A stretch of DNA of 64,000 nucleotides from Pseudomonas cichorii (GTDB taxonomy: Bacteria > Pseudomonadota > Gammaproteobacteria > Pseudomonadales > Pseudomonadaceae). The translations under genes and the position numbers were made by a program. Under the pieces are notes generated by a model. That model was not told the DNA's origin. It searched no databases and saw nothing but the letters and a program-made list of their open reading frames with translations. Within the stretch, counting starts at the first letter, position 1, and each line of letters begins with the position of its first letter. This document shows, in pieces, positions 26,293 through 36,820 of this stretch. Location: positions 124,001 through 188,000 of the forward strand of contig NZ_BLVZ01000005.1 in assembly GCF_015471405.1 (NCBI RefSeq). Reading direction: 5' to 3'.

Positions 26293-27594
26293 TTATTGCA
26301 AAGTGTGTTGCTCAATGAACTCCAGCGGCTGCTGTCCTTCGCGACTCACCAGACGATTCAATTCAACTCGCGGCAGACGTACTGCCAGAAGACTGGCACC
26401 TTCTTCGTCATGCGTCTCGCTCTGCACCGCGCCCAGCTCAAAAAACTGTGCGCGCAGTCGAGCAAAACGCTGAGGCAAACGCAAGGTGCCCACAAACAAA
26501 TCGTCACCGAGCAACTCGGCTACAGCCTGCTTGAGCAGGTCCAGCCCTCGGCCATCACGGGCAGACAACCAGACACGCTGCGGCTTGCCATCGGCATCGC
26601 GTTGTATCTGGGGGTCGACCCCTTCCAGCAAATCGAGTTTGTTATACACCTCAAGGATCGGCAAGCCCTCGGCCCCGATCTCGCCCAGCACCGCCATGAC
26701 CTGTTCGATCTGCGCCATGCGCTCAGGCTCATGGGAGTCGATGACATGCAGCAGCAGATCCGAGTTGCTTGATTCTTCGAGCGTCGCCCGGAAAGCCTCG
26801 ACCAGCTTGTGCGGCAGATGGCGAATGAAACCCACGGTATCGGCCAGCACAATCGGCCCCAGGTCATCGAGTTGCAGGCGGCGCAGGGTCGGATCGAGTG
26901 TTGCGAACAACTGATCGGCCGCGAAAACCTCGGAATCGGTCACGGCATTGAACAGCGTCGATTTGCCGGCGTTGGTATAGCCCACCAGTGAAACCGAAGG
27001 AATATCGGCACGCTTGCGCCCTCTGCGGGCCTGATCTCGCTGACTGCGAACCTTTTCCAGGCGCGCCTTGATCTGCCGCAGGCGAACCCGAAGCAGGCGG
27101 CGGTCGGTTTCGAGCTGGGTTTCACCCGGACCACGCAGACCGATACCACCTTTCTGTCGCTCAAGGTGGGTCCAGCCACGAACCAGACGGGTACTCATGT
27201 GCTCAAGCTGGGCCAGTTCGACCTGCAGCTTGCCTTCGTGAGTGCGCGCACGTTGCGCGAAGATATCCAGAATCAGACCGGTGCGATCCAGCACGCGACA
27301 CTCGAAGACACGTTCGAGGTTACGTTCCTGGCTGGGCGTCAGTGTGTGATTGAAAATAACCAGATCGGCCTGCTCGACCTTGACCTGGTCGCGAAGCTCT
27401 TCGACCTTGCCAGTGCCAATCAGGTATTTGGCCGATGGCCGATGACGCGGCACGCTGATAAACGCGACGGTATCGGCACCAGCCGATATGGCCAGCTCCT
27501 GAAACTCCTGCGGATCTTCGCGCGCCTCAGGGTCCTGACCATCCAAGTGAACGAGAATTGCCCGCTCACCACCACTGTGGCGCTCAAAGAACAA
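26293..27594 (-). CDS. hflX: GTPase HflX
   Basis: 433 aa ribosome-associated GTPase that splits stalled or heat-damaged 70S ribosomes. The N-terminal HflX domain (about 1-195, with FNHTLTPSQERNLE and GGIGLRGPGETQLETDRR) precedes the G domain: G1 GYTNAGKST (205-213), G3 DTVGF, G4 NKLD. The start is TTG at 27594 with GGAG six bases upstream, giving MFFERHSGGERA, the expected family start. hfq ends 12 bases upstream, so the genes are co-transcribed. Confidence 0.97.
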   Translation of the reverse strand: MFFERHSGGERAILVHLDGQDPEAREDPQEFQELAISAGADTVAFISVPRHRPSAKYLIGTGKVEELRDQVKVEQADLVIFNHTLTPSQERNLERVFECRVLDRTGLILDIFAQRARTHEGKLQVELAQLEHMSTRLVRGWTHLERQKGGIGLRGPGETQLETDRRLLRVRLRQIKARLEKVRSQRDQARRGRKRADIPSVSLVGYTNAGKSTLFNAVTDSEVFAADQLFATLDPTLRRLQLDDLGPIVLADTVGFIRHLPHKLVEAFRATLEESSNSDLLLHVIDSHEPERMAQIEQVMAVLGEIGAEGLPILEVYNKLDLLEGVDPQIQRDADGKPQRVWLSARDGRGLDLLKQAVAELLGDDLFVGTLRLPQRFARLRAQFFELGAVQSETHDEEGASLLAVRLPRVELNRLVSREGQQPLEFIEQHTLQ

Positions 27595-27606
27595 GGCAGA
27601 CTCCTA

Positions 27607-27867
27607 TCAGGCGTTACCTGGCTCAGCATCACCCGAATCGGAATCGGTAGCGCTAGGCAGGCGAATCGGACGGACAGGAACAACGGTGGAGATGGCGTGC
27701 TTGTAGACCATCTGGCTGACAGTGTTTTTCAGCAAGATGACGAACTGGTCAAAAGACTCGATGGTGCCTTGCAGCTTGATGCCGTTTACCAGGTAGATCG
27801 AAACCCCTACCTTTTCTTTACGTAAGGTATTCAGGTAAGGGTCTTGTAGCGAATGCCCTTTTGACAT
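27607..27867 (-). CDS. hfq: RNA chaperone Hfq
   Basis: 86 aa hexameric Sm-like protein pairing small RNAs with mRNAs and mediating catabolite repression with Crc in Pseudomonas. Sm1 ([20 protein letters not shown]) and Sm2 (YKHAIST, 55-61) are present, with QDP at 8-10 for proximal-face RNA binding. The short C-terminus ([15 protein letters not shown]) is typical of Pseudomonas. ATG 27867 has AGGAGTG upstream. Lies between miaA and hflX in the conserved order. Confidence 0.99.
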   Translation of the reverse strand: MSKGHSLQDPYLNTLRKEKVGVSIYLVNGIKLQGTIESFDQFVILLKNTVSQMVYKHAISTVVPVRPIRLPSATDSDSGDAEPGNA

Positions 27868-27958
27868 GTGCCGCACTCCTTTAAGGATCAATAATAATAA
27901 AACGAATTCAATTGGCTTGAACCGCCACCCCCCAAGGATAGACGGCTATTGCAAGGAC

Positions 27959-28930
27959 TCAGCTCAATATGGAGACCGATCCCAGGTATTTCAAGGCGCG
28001 TGGCAGATTGTCGCGTGCCAGGCTGTCCAACCAGTGCAAATTCTCCCAACTGCGTAGCCAGGTGAATTGCCGTTTGGCCAGCTGGCGCGTTGCAATGATG
28101 CCCCGCTCCTGCATTTCATCCCGTGTCAGCTTTCCATCCAGGTGATCCCAGACCTGGCGATAACCGACAGCTCTTATCGATGGCAACCCCGAATGAAGGT
28201 CTCCTCTTGAGCGCAAAGCCAGTACTTCGTCCAGAAACCCCTGATCCAGCATTTGCATAAAGCGTAGCGCGATACGGTCATGTAGCACCTTGCGATCAGC
28301 CGGAGCTATCGCAAGACTGGCGACAGTATAGGGCAATTGCTGACGCCCGGACGCTGCGGCTTGAGCAGTTTGCTCAGATTGTTGCTCGCGATGCGCAGTC
28401 ATGCTCATCCCGCTGACTCGATAAACCTCCAGAGCCCTGATCAGACGCTGCGGATCGTTGGGATGGATTCGTGCCGCCGACACAGGGTCCACAGCGGCCA
28501 ACTGATCGTGCAACGCCTGCCATCCATGAGCCCTGGCCTGGGCTTCAAGCTCGGCTCTGACCTCTGCATCGGCAGCCGGCATATCCGCCAGCCCGTCCAA
28601 TAGAGCCTTGAAATACAACATAGTGCCGCCTACCAGCAAAGGAATATTTCCCCGTGCGGTAATTTCGGCCATGGCGGCCAGGGCATCGGTACGAAAATCG
28701 GAGGCGCTGTAGCTTTGCGACGGGTCGAGAATATCGATCAGACGATGGGGAAATTCAGCCAGTTGCTCACGGGAAGGCTTCGCTGTGCCGATATCCATGC
28801 CGCGATAGACCAGCGCCGAATCGACGCTGATCAGCTCGCAAGGCAGGACTTTAGTCAGCTCGATGGCAAGATCGGTCTTGCCGGCAGCGGTTGGCCCCAT
28901 GAGGAAGATGGCCGGAGGTAAAGCATTCAT
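27959..28930 (-). CDS. miaA: tRNA dimethylallyltransferase
   Basis: 323 aa enzyme adding a dimethylallyl group to N6 of A37 in tRNAs reading UNN codons. P-loop GPTAAGKT at 12-19, [30 protein letters not shown] and the C-terminal [16 protein letters not shown] block are all present. The mutL stop lies immediately before its ATG (TGAATG), and a 91-base gap leads to hfq, where an hfq promoter may lie. Confidence 0.98.
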   Translation of the reverse strand: MNALPPAIFLMGPTAAGKTDLAIELTKVLPCELISVDSALVYRGMDIGTAKPSREQLAEFPHRLIDILDPSQSYSASDFRTDALAAMAEITARGNIPLLVGGTMLYFKALLDGLADMPAADAEVRAELEAQARAHGWQALHDQLAAVDPVSAARIHPNDPQRLIRALEVYRVSGMSMTAHREQQSEQTAQAAASGRQQLPYTVASLAIAPADRKVLHDRIALRFMQMLDQGFLDEVLALRSRGDLHSGLPSIRAVGYRQVWDHLDGKLTRDEMQERGIIATRQLAKRQFTWLRSWENLHWLDSLARDNLPRALKYLGSVSILS

Positions 28931-30871
28931 TCAACGACCGCGCAGGAATAATTTGTCCAGATCGTCCAGGCCCATCTGAGTCCAGGTTGGTCGACCATGA
29001 TTGCATTGGCCACTGCGCTCGGTGTTTTCCATGTCGCGCAGCAGAGCGTTCATTTCGGGAATGGCCAGACGGCGATTGGCCCGAACCGCGCCATGACACG
29101 CCATGGTGCCCAGCAGTTCGTTGATATGCGCCTGAACCCGGTCGCTGGTGCCGTATTCCATCAGATCGGCCAGCACATCACTGACCAGACGGTTAGCCTC
29201 GGCCTGCTTGAGCAACGCTGGAATCTGCCGGATCGCCAGGGTTTCCGGGCCAAGGCGCTGTAACTCGAAGCCCAGGCGCTGGAAGGTCGCAATATGCTCT
29301 TCGGCACAATCGGCTTCGCGCTGACTGACCGCCAGCGACTCGGGCACCAGCAACGGCTGCCCGCTCAAGCCTTCACTGGCCATGGCGACTTTCAGGCGTT
29401 CATACATGATGCGCTCGTGGGCGGCATGCATGTCCACCAGCACCAGCCCGTGGGCGTTTTCGGCCAGGATGTAAATACCCTTGAGCTGCGCCAGCGCGTA
29501 ACCCAGTGGCGGAATATCGCTTTGCGACTCGGGCAGTGAAGCCGGCGCAGCCTCGGGCAGCGGTGCGAAAAACTCGCGATAGGCACTTTGCGCCTCAGCC
29601 GTAGGCAACGCCGCTGTCGGACGCGGTGAGTACTGATATTGATAGCCGCCACCCGAACCGCCAGACGCCGGTCGCGCATAAGGCTCGCCTTGCGGCTGTT
29701 CCAGCACGTTGTTCGCCAGACGCATTTCGCCCTGCGGCCCGAACTCCCCGGCTTGCGGTCCGCTGGGACGCTCGACCACAGGGATCGGCGCACTGGCCAG
29801 TTGATCGTCGGGACGAACATCGCCAAGAGCACGGTGCAAGGTGCCGTACAGAAAGTCATGCACCATGCGCCCGTCGCGGAAACGCACCTCATGCTTGGTC
29901 GGGTGGACATTGACGTCCACTGCCGCCGGATCAAGCTCGAAAAACAGCACGAACGTCGGATGGCGACCATTGAACAGCACGTCGCGATAGGCCTGCCTAA
30001 CGGCGTGAGCCACCAGCTTGTCGCGCACGGCACGGCCATTGACGAAGAAATACTGGAGGTCGGCCTGGCTGCGCGAGAAAGTCGGCAAGCCAACCCAACC
30101 CCACAGATGCAAGCCGTTGCGCTCGATCTCTATCGGCAGCGCCTGCTCCAGAAAGCCCGGCCCGCAGATTGCCCCGACACGACGCGCCCGCGCCGCTTCG
30201 TCATGGGCTTCATGCAGGCTGAGAACGGTCTTGCCGTTATGACGCAGATGGAAAGCGACATCGAAACGCGCCAGCGCCATGCGCTTGATGACTTCCTGCA
30301 AATGGTCGAATTCGGTTTTCTCGGCCTTGAGGAACTTGCGGCGGGCGGGGGTATTGAAAAACAGATCACGCACTTCCACCGAAGTACCGACCGGGTGTGC
30401 GGCGGGCTGCACTCGCGGCTCCATGTCACGGCCTTCGGTTTCGACCTGCCAGGCCTTGTCGGCATCGCGAGTACGGGAAGTCAGGGTCAGACGCGCCACG
30501 GAACTGATCGACGCCAGTGCCTCGCCCCGAAACCCCAGGCTCATGACCCGCTCAAGGTCTTCCAGCTCTCGGATCTTGCTGGTTGCATGTCGCGCCAGCG
30601 CCAGCGGCAAGTCATCGGAAGAAATACCACTACCGTCATCACGAACCTTCAGCAGTTTGATACCGGCCTGTTCGACATCGACGTCAATGCGCCGGGCACC
30701 GGAATCCAGGCTGTTTTCCAGCAGTTCCTTGATGACCGAGGCCGGGCGCTCGACCACTTCGCCCGCGGCGATCTGGTTGGCCAGCCGAGGGCTGAGCAGT
30801 TCGATTCGGGCAGCATTCACTGCTGCATTCACGGCGTCGGATTGATCGCCATCGAGAAGGAGGTCACTCAT
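28931..30871 (-). CDS. mutL: DNA mismatch repair protein MutL
   Basis: 646 aa. The N-terminal GHKL ATPase contains Glu49 and Asn53 in [19 protein letters not shown] and [11 protein letters not shown] Pro/Gln/Gly-rich linker (about 370-450) precedes the C-terminal dimerisation domain with [13 protein letters not shown]. That motif fits the DQHA(X)2E(X)4E pattern of latent endonuclease MutL, consistent with organisms lacking MutH such as Pseudomonas. Its start codon overlaps the amiB stop by one base (TAATG). The N-terminus has about 20 residues more than E. coli MutL before the conserved [17 protein letters not shown]. Confidence 0.98.
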   Translation of the reverse strand: MSDLLLDGDQSDAVNAAVNAARIELLSPRLANQIAAGEVVERPASVIKELLENSLDSGARRIDVDVEQAGIKLLKVRDDGSGISSDDLPLALARHATSKIRELEDLERVMSLGFRGEALASISSVARLTLTSRTRDADKAWQVETEGRDMEPRVQPAAHPVGTSVEVRDLFFNTPARRKFLKAEKTEFDHLQEVIKRMALARFDVAFHLRHNGKTVLSLHEAHDEAARARRVGAICGPGFLEQALPIEIERNGLHLWGWVGLPTFSRSQADLQYFFVNGRAVRDKLVAHAVRQAYRDVLFNGRHPTFVLFFELDPAAVDVNVHPTKHEVRFRDGRMVHDFLYGTLHRALGDVRPDDQLASAPIPVVERPSGPQAGEFGPQGEMRLANNVLEQPQGEPYARPASGGSGGGYQYQYSPRPTAALPTAEAQSAYREFFAPLPEAAPASLPESQSDIPPLGYALAQLKGIYILAENAHGLVLVDMHAAHERIMYERLKVAMASEGLSGQPLLVPESLAVSQREADCAEEHIATFQRLGFELQRLGPETLAIRQIPALLKQAEANRLVSDVLADLMEYGTSDRVQAHINELLGTMACHGAVRANRRLAIPEMNALLRDMENTERSGQCNHGRPTWTQMGLDDLDKLFLRGR

Positions 30872-32298
30872 TATTGCGCCGCGACCTCCGCACTCGGAAT
30901 GCTCAGATCCTGGCCAATACGCAGCGCATCGGTCTTCAGGTTGTTGGCACTGCGCAAGGTCGCCACGCTCATGTCATAACGGGCAGCCACCATCGCCAGG
31001 GTTTCACCGGAACGCACGACATGGGTACGAGGTCCCTGCGCCAGCTTGCCGTTGTCCCGCAGCCAGGCAATATAAGTGCCTTGAGGCGGGTTTTGCTGGA
31101 AGAACTGTTTGACGCCCGAGTTGATCGAACGTGCCAATGCTTGCTGGTGAGAAGCGGTGGTCAGCTTGTTCGCTTCGTTGGCGTTGGAAATGAAGCCGGT
31201 CTCAACCAGAATCGACGGGATATCCGGGGACTTGAGCACCATGAATCCGGCCTGCTCGACACGGGACTTGTGCAGCGAAGTCACCCGCCCGATATTGCTC
31301 AACACCTTCTGCCCGACGTTCAGGCTCGACGACAGCGAAGCCGTCATGGAAAGGTCCAGCAGCACGCCTGCCAGCATCCGGTCCTTGTCGTCGAGACTGA
31401 CCGCACCGGCACCACCGATCAGGTCGGAACGGTTTTCACTGTCCGCCAGCCAGCGCGCCGTTTCGGAGGTCGCGCCCTTGTCGGACAAGGCAAACACCGA
31501 GGCACCGAACGCCGCCTTGGAGGGTGCAGCATCGGCATGAATGGAAACAAACAGGTCAGCGCCCTTGGCCCGAGCGATCTCAGTGCGTTTGCGCAATGGA
31601 ATGAAATAGTCACCGGTGCGCGTCAGTTCAGCGCGATAGCCCTTTTCACCATTGATCTGGCGCTGCAATTCCTTGGCAATGGACAGCACCACATGTTTCT
31701 CTTGCTGCCCGCTGCCGCCCGAGGCTCCGGGGTCTTCACCACCGTGGCCGGCATCGATCACGACCACGATGTCGCGCTTGCCGTTGGGCACGGGTGCCAG
31801 CTTGATTTCAGGCTTGGCCGGGCTCACGGGAACAGCCGGTGCGGTATTGGCCACGTTATCCGGGATAGTCGGAGTCGGATTGGCATCGGCAGGATTGTCG
31901 AACAGGTCCACCACCAGACGGTTGCCGTATTGCTGGTTGGGAGCCAGAGTAAAGCTCTTGGGCGTGACCACCTTTTTCAGGTCGATGACCACCCGCAGAT
32001 CAGTCGGGGTGCGTTGAGCCGAACGCATGCTGGTGATAGGCGTATTGGCCGTTGCCACGTTCAGCGGCCCGGCGAGCGTCGCACCGTTGATATCGATGAC
32101 CAGACGATCAGGCGACGTCAGAGTAAAGACACTGTGCTGGACTGGCCCGGACAGGTCGAAAACCAGCCGGGTGTTATCCGGTGCACGCCATAAGCGGACA
32201 CTTCGTACTTGCGTAGCAGCCAGCGCTTCGACGGCCACGGCCATCACCAGCAGACCCACTACAGTAACCAGCGCGCGCATGCGCATACCTAACCCCAT
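30871..32298 (-). CDS. amiB: N-acetylmuramoyl-L-alanine amidase AmiB
   Basis: About 475 aa periplasmic zinc amidase that cuts septal peptidoglycan for daughter-cell separation. Signal peptide ([20 protein letters not shown]), AMIN domain ([20 protein letters not shown]), Pro-rich linker, then Amidase_3 with zinc residues in [21 protein letters not shown] and [15 protein letters not shown]-terminal LysM ([20 protein letters not shown]) ends it. Starts at 32298, 32286 or 32280 are all possible; 32298 keeps it two bases from the tsaE stop. It is activated in other bacteria by EnvC/NlpD-type factors. Confidence 0.96.
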   Translation of the reverse strand: MGLGMRMRALVTVVGLLVMAVAVEALAATQVRSVRLWRAPDNTRLVFDLSGPVQHSVFTLTSPDRLVIDINGATLAGPLNVATANTPITSMRSAQRTPTDLRVVIDLKKVVTPKSFTLAPNQQYGNRLVVDLFDNPADANPTPTIPDNVANTAPAVPVSPAKPEIKLAPVPNGKRDIVVVIDAGHGGEDPGASGGSGQQEKHVVLSIAKELQRQINGEKGYRAELTRTGDYFIPLRKRTEIARAKGADLFVSIHADAAPSKAAFGASVFALSDKGATSETARWLADSENRSDLIGGAGAVSLDDKDRMLAGVLLDLSMTASLSSSLNVGQKVLSNIGRVTSLHKSRVEQAGFMVLKSPDIPSILVETGFISNANEANKLTTASHQQALARSINSGVKQFFQQNPPQGTYIAWLRDNGKLAQGPRTHVVRSGETLAMVAARYDMSVATLRSANNLKTDALRIGQDLSIPSAEVAAQ

Positions 32299-32300
32299 AT

Positions 32301-32771
32301 CTATTTGAATTCCAACGCCAAAGTGGCACACCAGGTTTCGCCACGCGAGCCTTGCGGGCTCAATGTTACAGACCGACCTTGCTCGTGCGGCCTAATGGTA
32401 ATGGTCAGGTCAGGCTTTGGCAAAAAGCCCGTGCCGCGCCGAGGCCATTCGATCAGGCAGAGAACATCCCCATCGAAGTAATCCCGCACGCCCATGAACT
32501 CAAGTTCCTCTGGGTCAACCAGACGATACAGGTCGAAGTGAAAGGCACGTATCGAGCCGATTTCATAGGGTTCGACCAGCGTGAACGTAGGACTTTTGAC
32601 TGCGCCGACATGCCCGAGCCCGCGGATGAGGCCCCGGGAAAGCGTGGTCTTGCCTGCACCAAGGTCGCCTTCAAGGAAAATGACGCCCACACCCTGGGTG
32701 ACCTGACCCAGACGCGAGCCAAAGCCCATCATGGCCTCTTCGCCAGTCAAATGCAGCGTTAACTCAGACAC
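32301..32771 (-). CDS. tsaE: tRNA threonylcarbamoyladenosine biosynthesis ATPase TsaE
   Basis: 156 aa P-loop ATPase needed with TsaB/TsaD/TsaC to make t6A37 in ANN-decoding tRNAs. Walker A EGDLGAGKTTLSRG, SPTFTLVEPYE and HFDLYRL..PEELE are intact. The start is GTG at 32771 (VSELTLHL) with GGAGGAGC upstream. It overlaps the end of nnr by 13 bases, and an in-frame ATG further upstream would run deep into nnr and is rejected. Confidence 0.96.
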   Translation of the reverse strand: MSELTLHLTGEEAMMGFGSRLGQVTQGVGVIFLEGDLGAGKTTLSRGLIRGLGHVGAVKSPTFTLVEPYEIGSIRAFHFDLYRLVDPEELEFMGVRDYFDGDVLCLIEWPRRGTGFLPKPDLTITIRPHEQGRSVTLSPQGSRGETWCATLALEFK

Positions 32772-34255
32772 GGTTGTAGCTCCTCCAATAACTGACGAAT
32801 GGCTGGAATTGTATCGCTTGCCGCCAGCCCGCGACCTGAAACACCGGCCTGTTCTCCGGCGCGGGCATGCAGCCAGACACCGAGACACGCAGCATCGAAT
32901 GGCGTCATGTGTTGCGCCATCAGCGCGCCGATCAGGCCGGCCAGCACATCGCCCAGGCCTGCGGTGGCCATAGCGGGATGACCGCGATCACACAAGGCAA
33001 GGCGTCCATCGACATCGGCAATCAGGCTACCGCTGCCCTTGAGTACACAAACGGTATTGAATTTACGGGCCAGGGCACGAGCCGCCGTCGGGCGATCCGC
33101 CTGGACCTCCTGGGTGCCGATCCCCAGAAGCCGCGCAGCCTCACCGGGATGCGGGGTAATGACGCTGTTTTCCGGCAGGCTCACAAAGCCACCCGCCAAT
33201 TGATTCAAGGCATCGGCATCCCAGACCTGCGGTCGCCCGGCATCAGCCGCTGCCGACAACAGACTGCGCCCCCAACTCGCCTGCCCCAATCCGGGACCGA
33301 CCACCAGCACAGCGGCTGGCTCGATCAAAGCCAGCAACTGATTGGCTGAGCGAATGGCCGCACTCATGACTTCAGGCATTCTCACCAATGCAGCAGACAC
33401 ATGCTCGCTACGGGTCGCAAGGGTGACCATGCCGGCGCCGCTGCGCAAGGCGCTTTCGGCACTCAGCAAGGCAGCGCCACCAAAACCGTGATCACCGCCG
33501 ATGACCAGGACACGCCCATACAGGCCTTTGTGAGCTGTCTGGGGACGCGGCGTCAGCGCCGGCAGGTTAAATGTATCCAGGCGTTTCGCGCTGATGGGCG
33601 TTTGCGCGACCAGACTTGAGTCAGCCTGCAAATCATCGAAAACCAACTCTCCGACCAGATCCGCCGCATCGCCCGTCAGCAACCCCAGCTTCAACCCTAT
33701 AAAGGTCACGGTCAGGTCGGCACGTACGGCAACACCCAGGGTGCGCCCGGTATCGGCACTCAAGCCTGACGGGATATCCACCGCCGCGACCGGCAAGCCA
33801 CTGGCGTTGATCGCATTGATCACTGACAGATAAGGCTCGCGCACCTCGCCGCTCAAGCCTGTGCCGAGCAAGGCATCCAGCACCACACCAGACAGCGGTT
33901 GCGCGGACCATGGCTGAATATCGACACCTGTTGCGACAGCCTCACCGTGGGCCGTCGCCGCATCGCCCGCCAGCGCAGCCGGATCACCGACAGCCAGCAC
34001 CCTCACCCGCCAGCCAGCCTTCCGGGCCAGGGACGCCACCAGATACCCGTCCCCGGCGTTGTTGCCGCGCCCGGTCAGCACTGTCAATTCACCAGCCTGC
34101 GGCCACTGCCGACGCACCGCCCGCCAGGTCGCATGGGCGGCGCGCTGCATCAATTCCAGGCCCGGCGTACCCGCAGCGATCAGCCGGGAATCGAGGTCCC
34201 GGACCTGCGCAGCGCTGTACAGCGCGTCGGGTAAATGAGGTTTAGTGTCGAACAT
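32759..34255 (-). CDS. nnr: Bifunctional NAD(P)H-hydrate epimerase / dehydratase
   Basis: 498 aa repair enzyme for hydrated NAD(P)H. The N-terminal half is the YjeF epimerase (GRGNNAGDGYLVASLA, VAVDIPSGLSADTG). The C-terminal half is the ribokinase-like ADP-dependent dehydratase (VIGGDHGFGGA, VITPHPGEAARLL, TAGLGDVLAGLIGALMA). ATG 34255 (MFDTKPHLP) is the family start. A TATAAT box lies 29-34 bases upstream. First gene of the leftward nnr-tsaE-amiB-mutL-miaA-hfq-hflX-hflK-hflC series and divergent from queG. Confidence 0.96.
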   Translation of the reverse strand: MFDTKPHLPDALYSAAQVRDLDSRLIAAGTPGLELMQRAAHATWRAVRRQWPQAGELTVLTGRGNNAGDGYLVASLARKAGWRVRVLAVGDPAALAGDAATAHGEAVATGVDIQPWSAQPLSGVVLDALLGTGLSGEVREPYLSVINAINASGLPVAAVDIPSGLSADTGRTLGVAVRADLTVTFIGLKLGLLTGDAADLVGELVFDDLQADSSLVAQTPISAKRLDTFNLPALTPRPQTAHKGLYGRVLVIGGDHGFGGAALLSAESALRSGAGMVTLATRSEHVSAALVRMPEVMSAAIRSANQLLALIEPAAVLVVGPGLGQASWGRSLLSAAADAGRPQVWDADALNQLAGGFVSLPENSVITPHPGEAARLLGIGTQEVQADRPTAARALARKFNTVCVLKGSGSLIADVDGRLALCDRGHPAMATAGLGDVLAGLIGALMAQHMTPFDAACLGVWLHARAGEQAGVSGRGLAASDTIPAIRQLLEELQPCLS

Positions 34256-34283
34256 GCGTATCCGGGCTCCGATGTCTGGCAGA

Positions 34284-34289
34284 ATTATA
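34284..34289 (-). promoter_or_regulatory. Candidate -10 box for nnr
   Basis: A perfect TATAAT on the minus strand 29 bases before the nnr ATG, with a plausible 5' leader of about 22 bases. No good -35 is visible at 16-18 bases spacing. The 63-base nnr-queG gap must carry promoters in both directions. Confidence 0.45.
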
Positions 34290-34318
34290 CGCACCTTGGA
34301 CCCGGTTTCTCTCTGCAC

Positions 34319-35425
34319 ATGCCTGCTATTACTGCTGAACTTCCAACCGCCGACGACCTCACCAGCCTTGCGCAATCGATCAAGGAGTGGGGCCGTGAGC
34401 TGGGCTTTCAGCAAATCGGTATATCAGGGCTCGACCTGGCAGAGCATGAGCAGCACCTGGAACGCTGGCTCGAAGCGGGCTATCACGGCGAAATGGACTA
34501 TATGGCAGCCCACGGCAGCAAACGTTCCCACCCGGATGAACTGGTACCGGGCACGTTGCGCGTGGTGTCGCTGCGCATGGACTATCTGCCGGGCGACACC
34601 GAAATGGCTCAGCGCCTGACCGAGCCGGAAAAAGCCTACGTCTCGCGTTACGCCCTGGGCCGCGATTACCACAAGCTGGTGCGCAAGCGTGTCCAGCAAT
34701 TGGCAGAGCGTATCCAGCAGGCTATCGGCCCGTTTGGCTTCAGAGCATTCGTCGACAGCGCACCGGTGCTGGAAAAGGCCATTGCCGAACAGGCCGGGCT
34801 GGGCTGGATCGGCAAGAACACATTGGTACTCAATCGCAAGGCAGGCAGTTTTTTCTTCCTCGGCGAGCTGTTCGTGGACTTACCGCTGCCTGTGGATGCA
34901 CCTCACGCGACCGAACATTGCGGGCGCTGCACGGCCTGTCTGGACATCTGCCCCACCGCTGCATTCGTCGGCCCTTACGTGCTGGATGCCCGGCGTTGCA
35001 TTTCTTACCTGACCATCGAACTCAAGACGTCCATTCCCGAAGAGCTGCGCCCCCTGATCGGCAACCGGGTATTCGGCTGTGACGACTGCCAGATCGTCTG
35101 CCCCTGGAACCGCTTTGCCCGCCCGACAACCCAAAGCGACTTCAAACCACGCCACAACCTGGACAATGCAGGGCTGGCCGAACTCTTCCTCTGGGATGAA
35201 GAAAAATTCCTCAGCAATACCGAAGGCTCGCCACTGCGACGTGCCGGTTATGAACGCTGGCTGCGTAATCTGGCAGTAGGACTGGGCAACGCGCCCTCCA
35301 CCATCCCCGTCCTCCAGGCCCTGGAAGCCCGCCGCGATTACCCGTCAGAGATGGTGCGCGAGCATGTGGAATGGGCACTTGAAAAGCACAAAGCTTCAAG
35401 CGGCAAGTTACAAGCTTCAAGCTGA
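34319..35425 (+). CDS. queG: Epoxyqueuosine reductase
   Basis: 368 aa cobalamin-dependent iron-sulfur enzyme for the last step of queuosine synthesis in tRNA. Two 4Fe-4S motifs are present: CGRCTACLDICPT and CDDCQIVCPW. AGLGWIGKNTL and FRAFVDSAPVLEKA are also present. The start MPAITAEL at 34319 fits the family better than the open upstream frame, which would overlap nnr. The last ~13 codons (KHKASSGKLQASS) come from an AGCTTCAAGC-type repeat that starts at 35391, so the native C-terminus has been replaced or extended. Confidence 0.96.
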   Translation: MPAITAELPTADDLTSLAQSIKEWGRELGFQQIGISGLDLAEHEQHLERWLEAGYHGEMDYMAAHGSKRSHPDELVPGTLRVVSLRMDYLPGDTEMAQRLTEPEKAYVSRYALGRDYHKLVRKRVQQLAERIQQAIGPFGFRAFVDSAPVLEKAIAEQAGLGWIGKNTLVLNRKAGSFFFLGELFVDLPLPVDAPHATEHCGRCTACLDICPTAAFVGPYVLDARRCISYLTIELKTSIPEELRPLIGNRVFGCDDCQIVCPWNRFARPTTQSDFKPRHNLDNAGLAELFLWDEEKFLSNTEGSPLRRAGYERWLRNLAVGLGNAPSTIPVLQALEARRDYPSEMVREHVEWALEKHKASSGKLQASS

Positions 35426-35472
35426 GACGCTTCTAGCTTGTCGCTTGAAGCTTAAAACTTGCAGCTCACAGC
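35391..35472. repeat. AGCTTCAAGC-type palindromic repeat at the queG 3' end
   Basis: AAGCTTCAAGCG (35391-35402) pairs with CGCTTGAAGCTT (35442-35453). A further direct AAGCTTCAAGC copy starts at 35412. The 16-base word AGCTTCAAGCGGCAAG is shared with 15120-15135. It covers the queG stop codon and reaches the stop codon of the convergent TRIC-like gene. Confidence 0.9.
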
Positions 35473-36080
35473 TACTGATCCTTATATATGAACTTCGGCA
35501 TTTCCCATTTGAAGCGGATCGCCAGCAGGCGCAGCAGGAAGCCGCCGAAGAGGGTAATCAGGATGCCTTGCTCGGTTGGCAGTTCCAGATAGCGGCACAG
35601 CAGGAAACACCAGGCTGCCAGGAATGACACGCTGGCGTAGAGTTCGCGCCGGAAGATCAGGGGAATGTCGTTGCAGAAGATATCCCGCAGGATGCCGCCG
35701 AACACGCCGGTGATAACGCCGCAGACCGCTGCGATCAGCATGCCGTGCCCGGCTTCCAGAGCTGTCATGCAACCAATCAGTGTGAAAGCCACCAACCCCA
35801 GGGCATCGAGGACCAGGAACAGCGAGCGCAGATGGCGCATCAAGGGGGCAATGAAGATGGTCACCAGCGCAGCCACGCTGGTCAGGACCAGATATTCCGG
35901 GTGCTTGACCCAGGTCAGCGGGTAATGCCCGATCAGTACATCGCGCACCGAGCCGCCGCCCAGCGCGGTGACGCAAGCGATCAGTACCACGCCAAACCAG
36001 TCCATGCCGCGACGCCCGGCAGACAAGGCGCCCGTCATGGCTTCAGCCGTGATGGCAATCAGATAAAGCATCAGCAACAT
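35472..36080 (-). CDS. TRIC/YadS family membrane protein (predicted cation channel)
   Basis: 202 aa with seven predicted membrane helices in two related halves. Each half carries a Gly-rich kinked motif: ALGGGSVRDVLIG and GVFGGILRDIFCND. This fits the bacterial TRIC-type (UPF0126/YadS) channels, which conduct monovalent cations; physiological role here is unknown. Start MLLMLYLIAIT at 36080 begins the first helix; a GTG at 36164 would add 28 residues and lacks a clear Shine-Dalgarno. Convergent with queG. Confidence 0.88.
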   Translation of the reverse strand: MLLMLYLIAITAEAMTGALSAGRRGMDWFGVVLIACVTALGGGSVRDVLIGHYPLTWVKHPEYLVLTSVAALVTIFIAPLMRHLRSLFLVLDALGLVAFTLIGCMTALEAGHGMLIAAVCGVITGVFGGILRDIFCNDIPLIFRRELYASVSFLAAWCFLLCRYLELPTEQGILITLFGGFLLRLLAIRFKWEMPKFIYKDQ

Positions 36081-36179
36081 GGCGACCACACCTGCGACAA
36101 AGGCGCGCAGTCTAACCAGCGGATCAACGCACTGAAAGAGTGCGACGAGGTTTATTCGCCACACTCATGCTGCAATTCA

Positions 36180-36713
36180 TTACTTGATGAAATGCTCGCG
36201 ATAGAAACGCAGCTCGGCAATCGATTCACGAATATCGTCCAGCGCCAGATGGGTGTTGCCTTTCTTGAAGCGCAGCTCCGGCGACCAGCGTGCAGCCAGC
36301 TCCTTGAGCGTGGAAACGTCGAGGTTGCGGTAATGGAAGTAGTTTTCCAGCGCCGACATGTGGCGATACAGAAAGCGGCGGTCCTGACAAATGCTGTTGC
36401 CGCAGATTGGCGAGCTGCGCTCCGGGACCCATTGCTTGATGAAGTCCAGGGTCTGCGCTTCGGCTTCGGCCATGCTGATGGTGCTTTCGCGCACCCGCTG
36501 GGTCAGGCCCGAGCCACCATGCTGACGGGTATTCCACTCGTCCATCCTGGCCAGCGTTTCATCACTCTGGTGAATGGCAATCACCGGCCCTTCGGCCAAG
36601 GTGTTGAGCTCACTGTCGGTGATGATCGTTGCCATTTCGATGATGACATCGGTGTCCGGGTCCAGGCCGGTCATTTCCAGATCGATCCAGATCAGGTTCT
36701 GCTTGTTCTGCAT
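36180..36713 (-). CDS. orn: Oligoribonuclease
   Basis: 177 aa DEDDh 3'-5' exonuclease that degrades RNA dinucleotides and, in Pseudomonas, pGpG from c-di-GMP turnover. DLEMTGLDP carries the first Asp/Glu pair, [12 protein letters not shown] the middle Asp and [13 protein letters not shown] the His and last Asp. Length is close to the usual 180. Divergent from rsgA, as is common. Confidence 0.98.
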   Translation of the reverse strand: MQNKQNLIWIDLEMTGLDPDTDVIIEMATIITDSELNTLAEGPVIAIHQSDETLARMDEWNTRQHGGSGLTQRVRESTISMAEAEAQTLDFIKQWVPERSSPICGNSICQDRRFLYRHMSALENYFHYRNLDVSTLKELAARWSPELRFKKGNTHLALDDIRESIAELRFYREHFIK

Positions 36714-36820
36714 GTGTCGACTCCTTGGTGTAGCCGGGCAGTTTAGCTCACCCCGGCATGCTAGACTCCGCCCGATTCAATGTAAGACCCAATCATTCGC
36801 TTCATCAACTCGGAACACCC

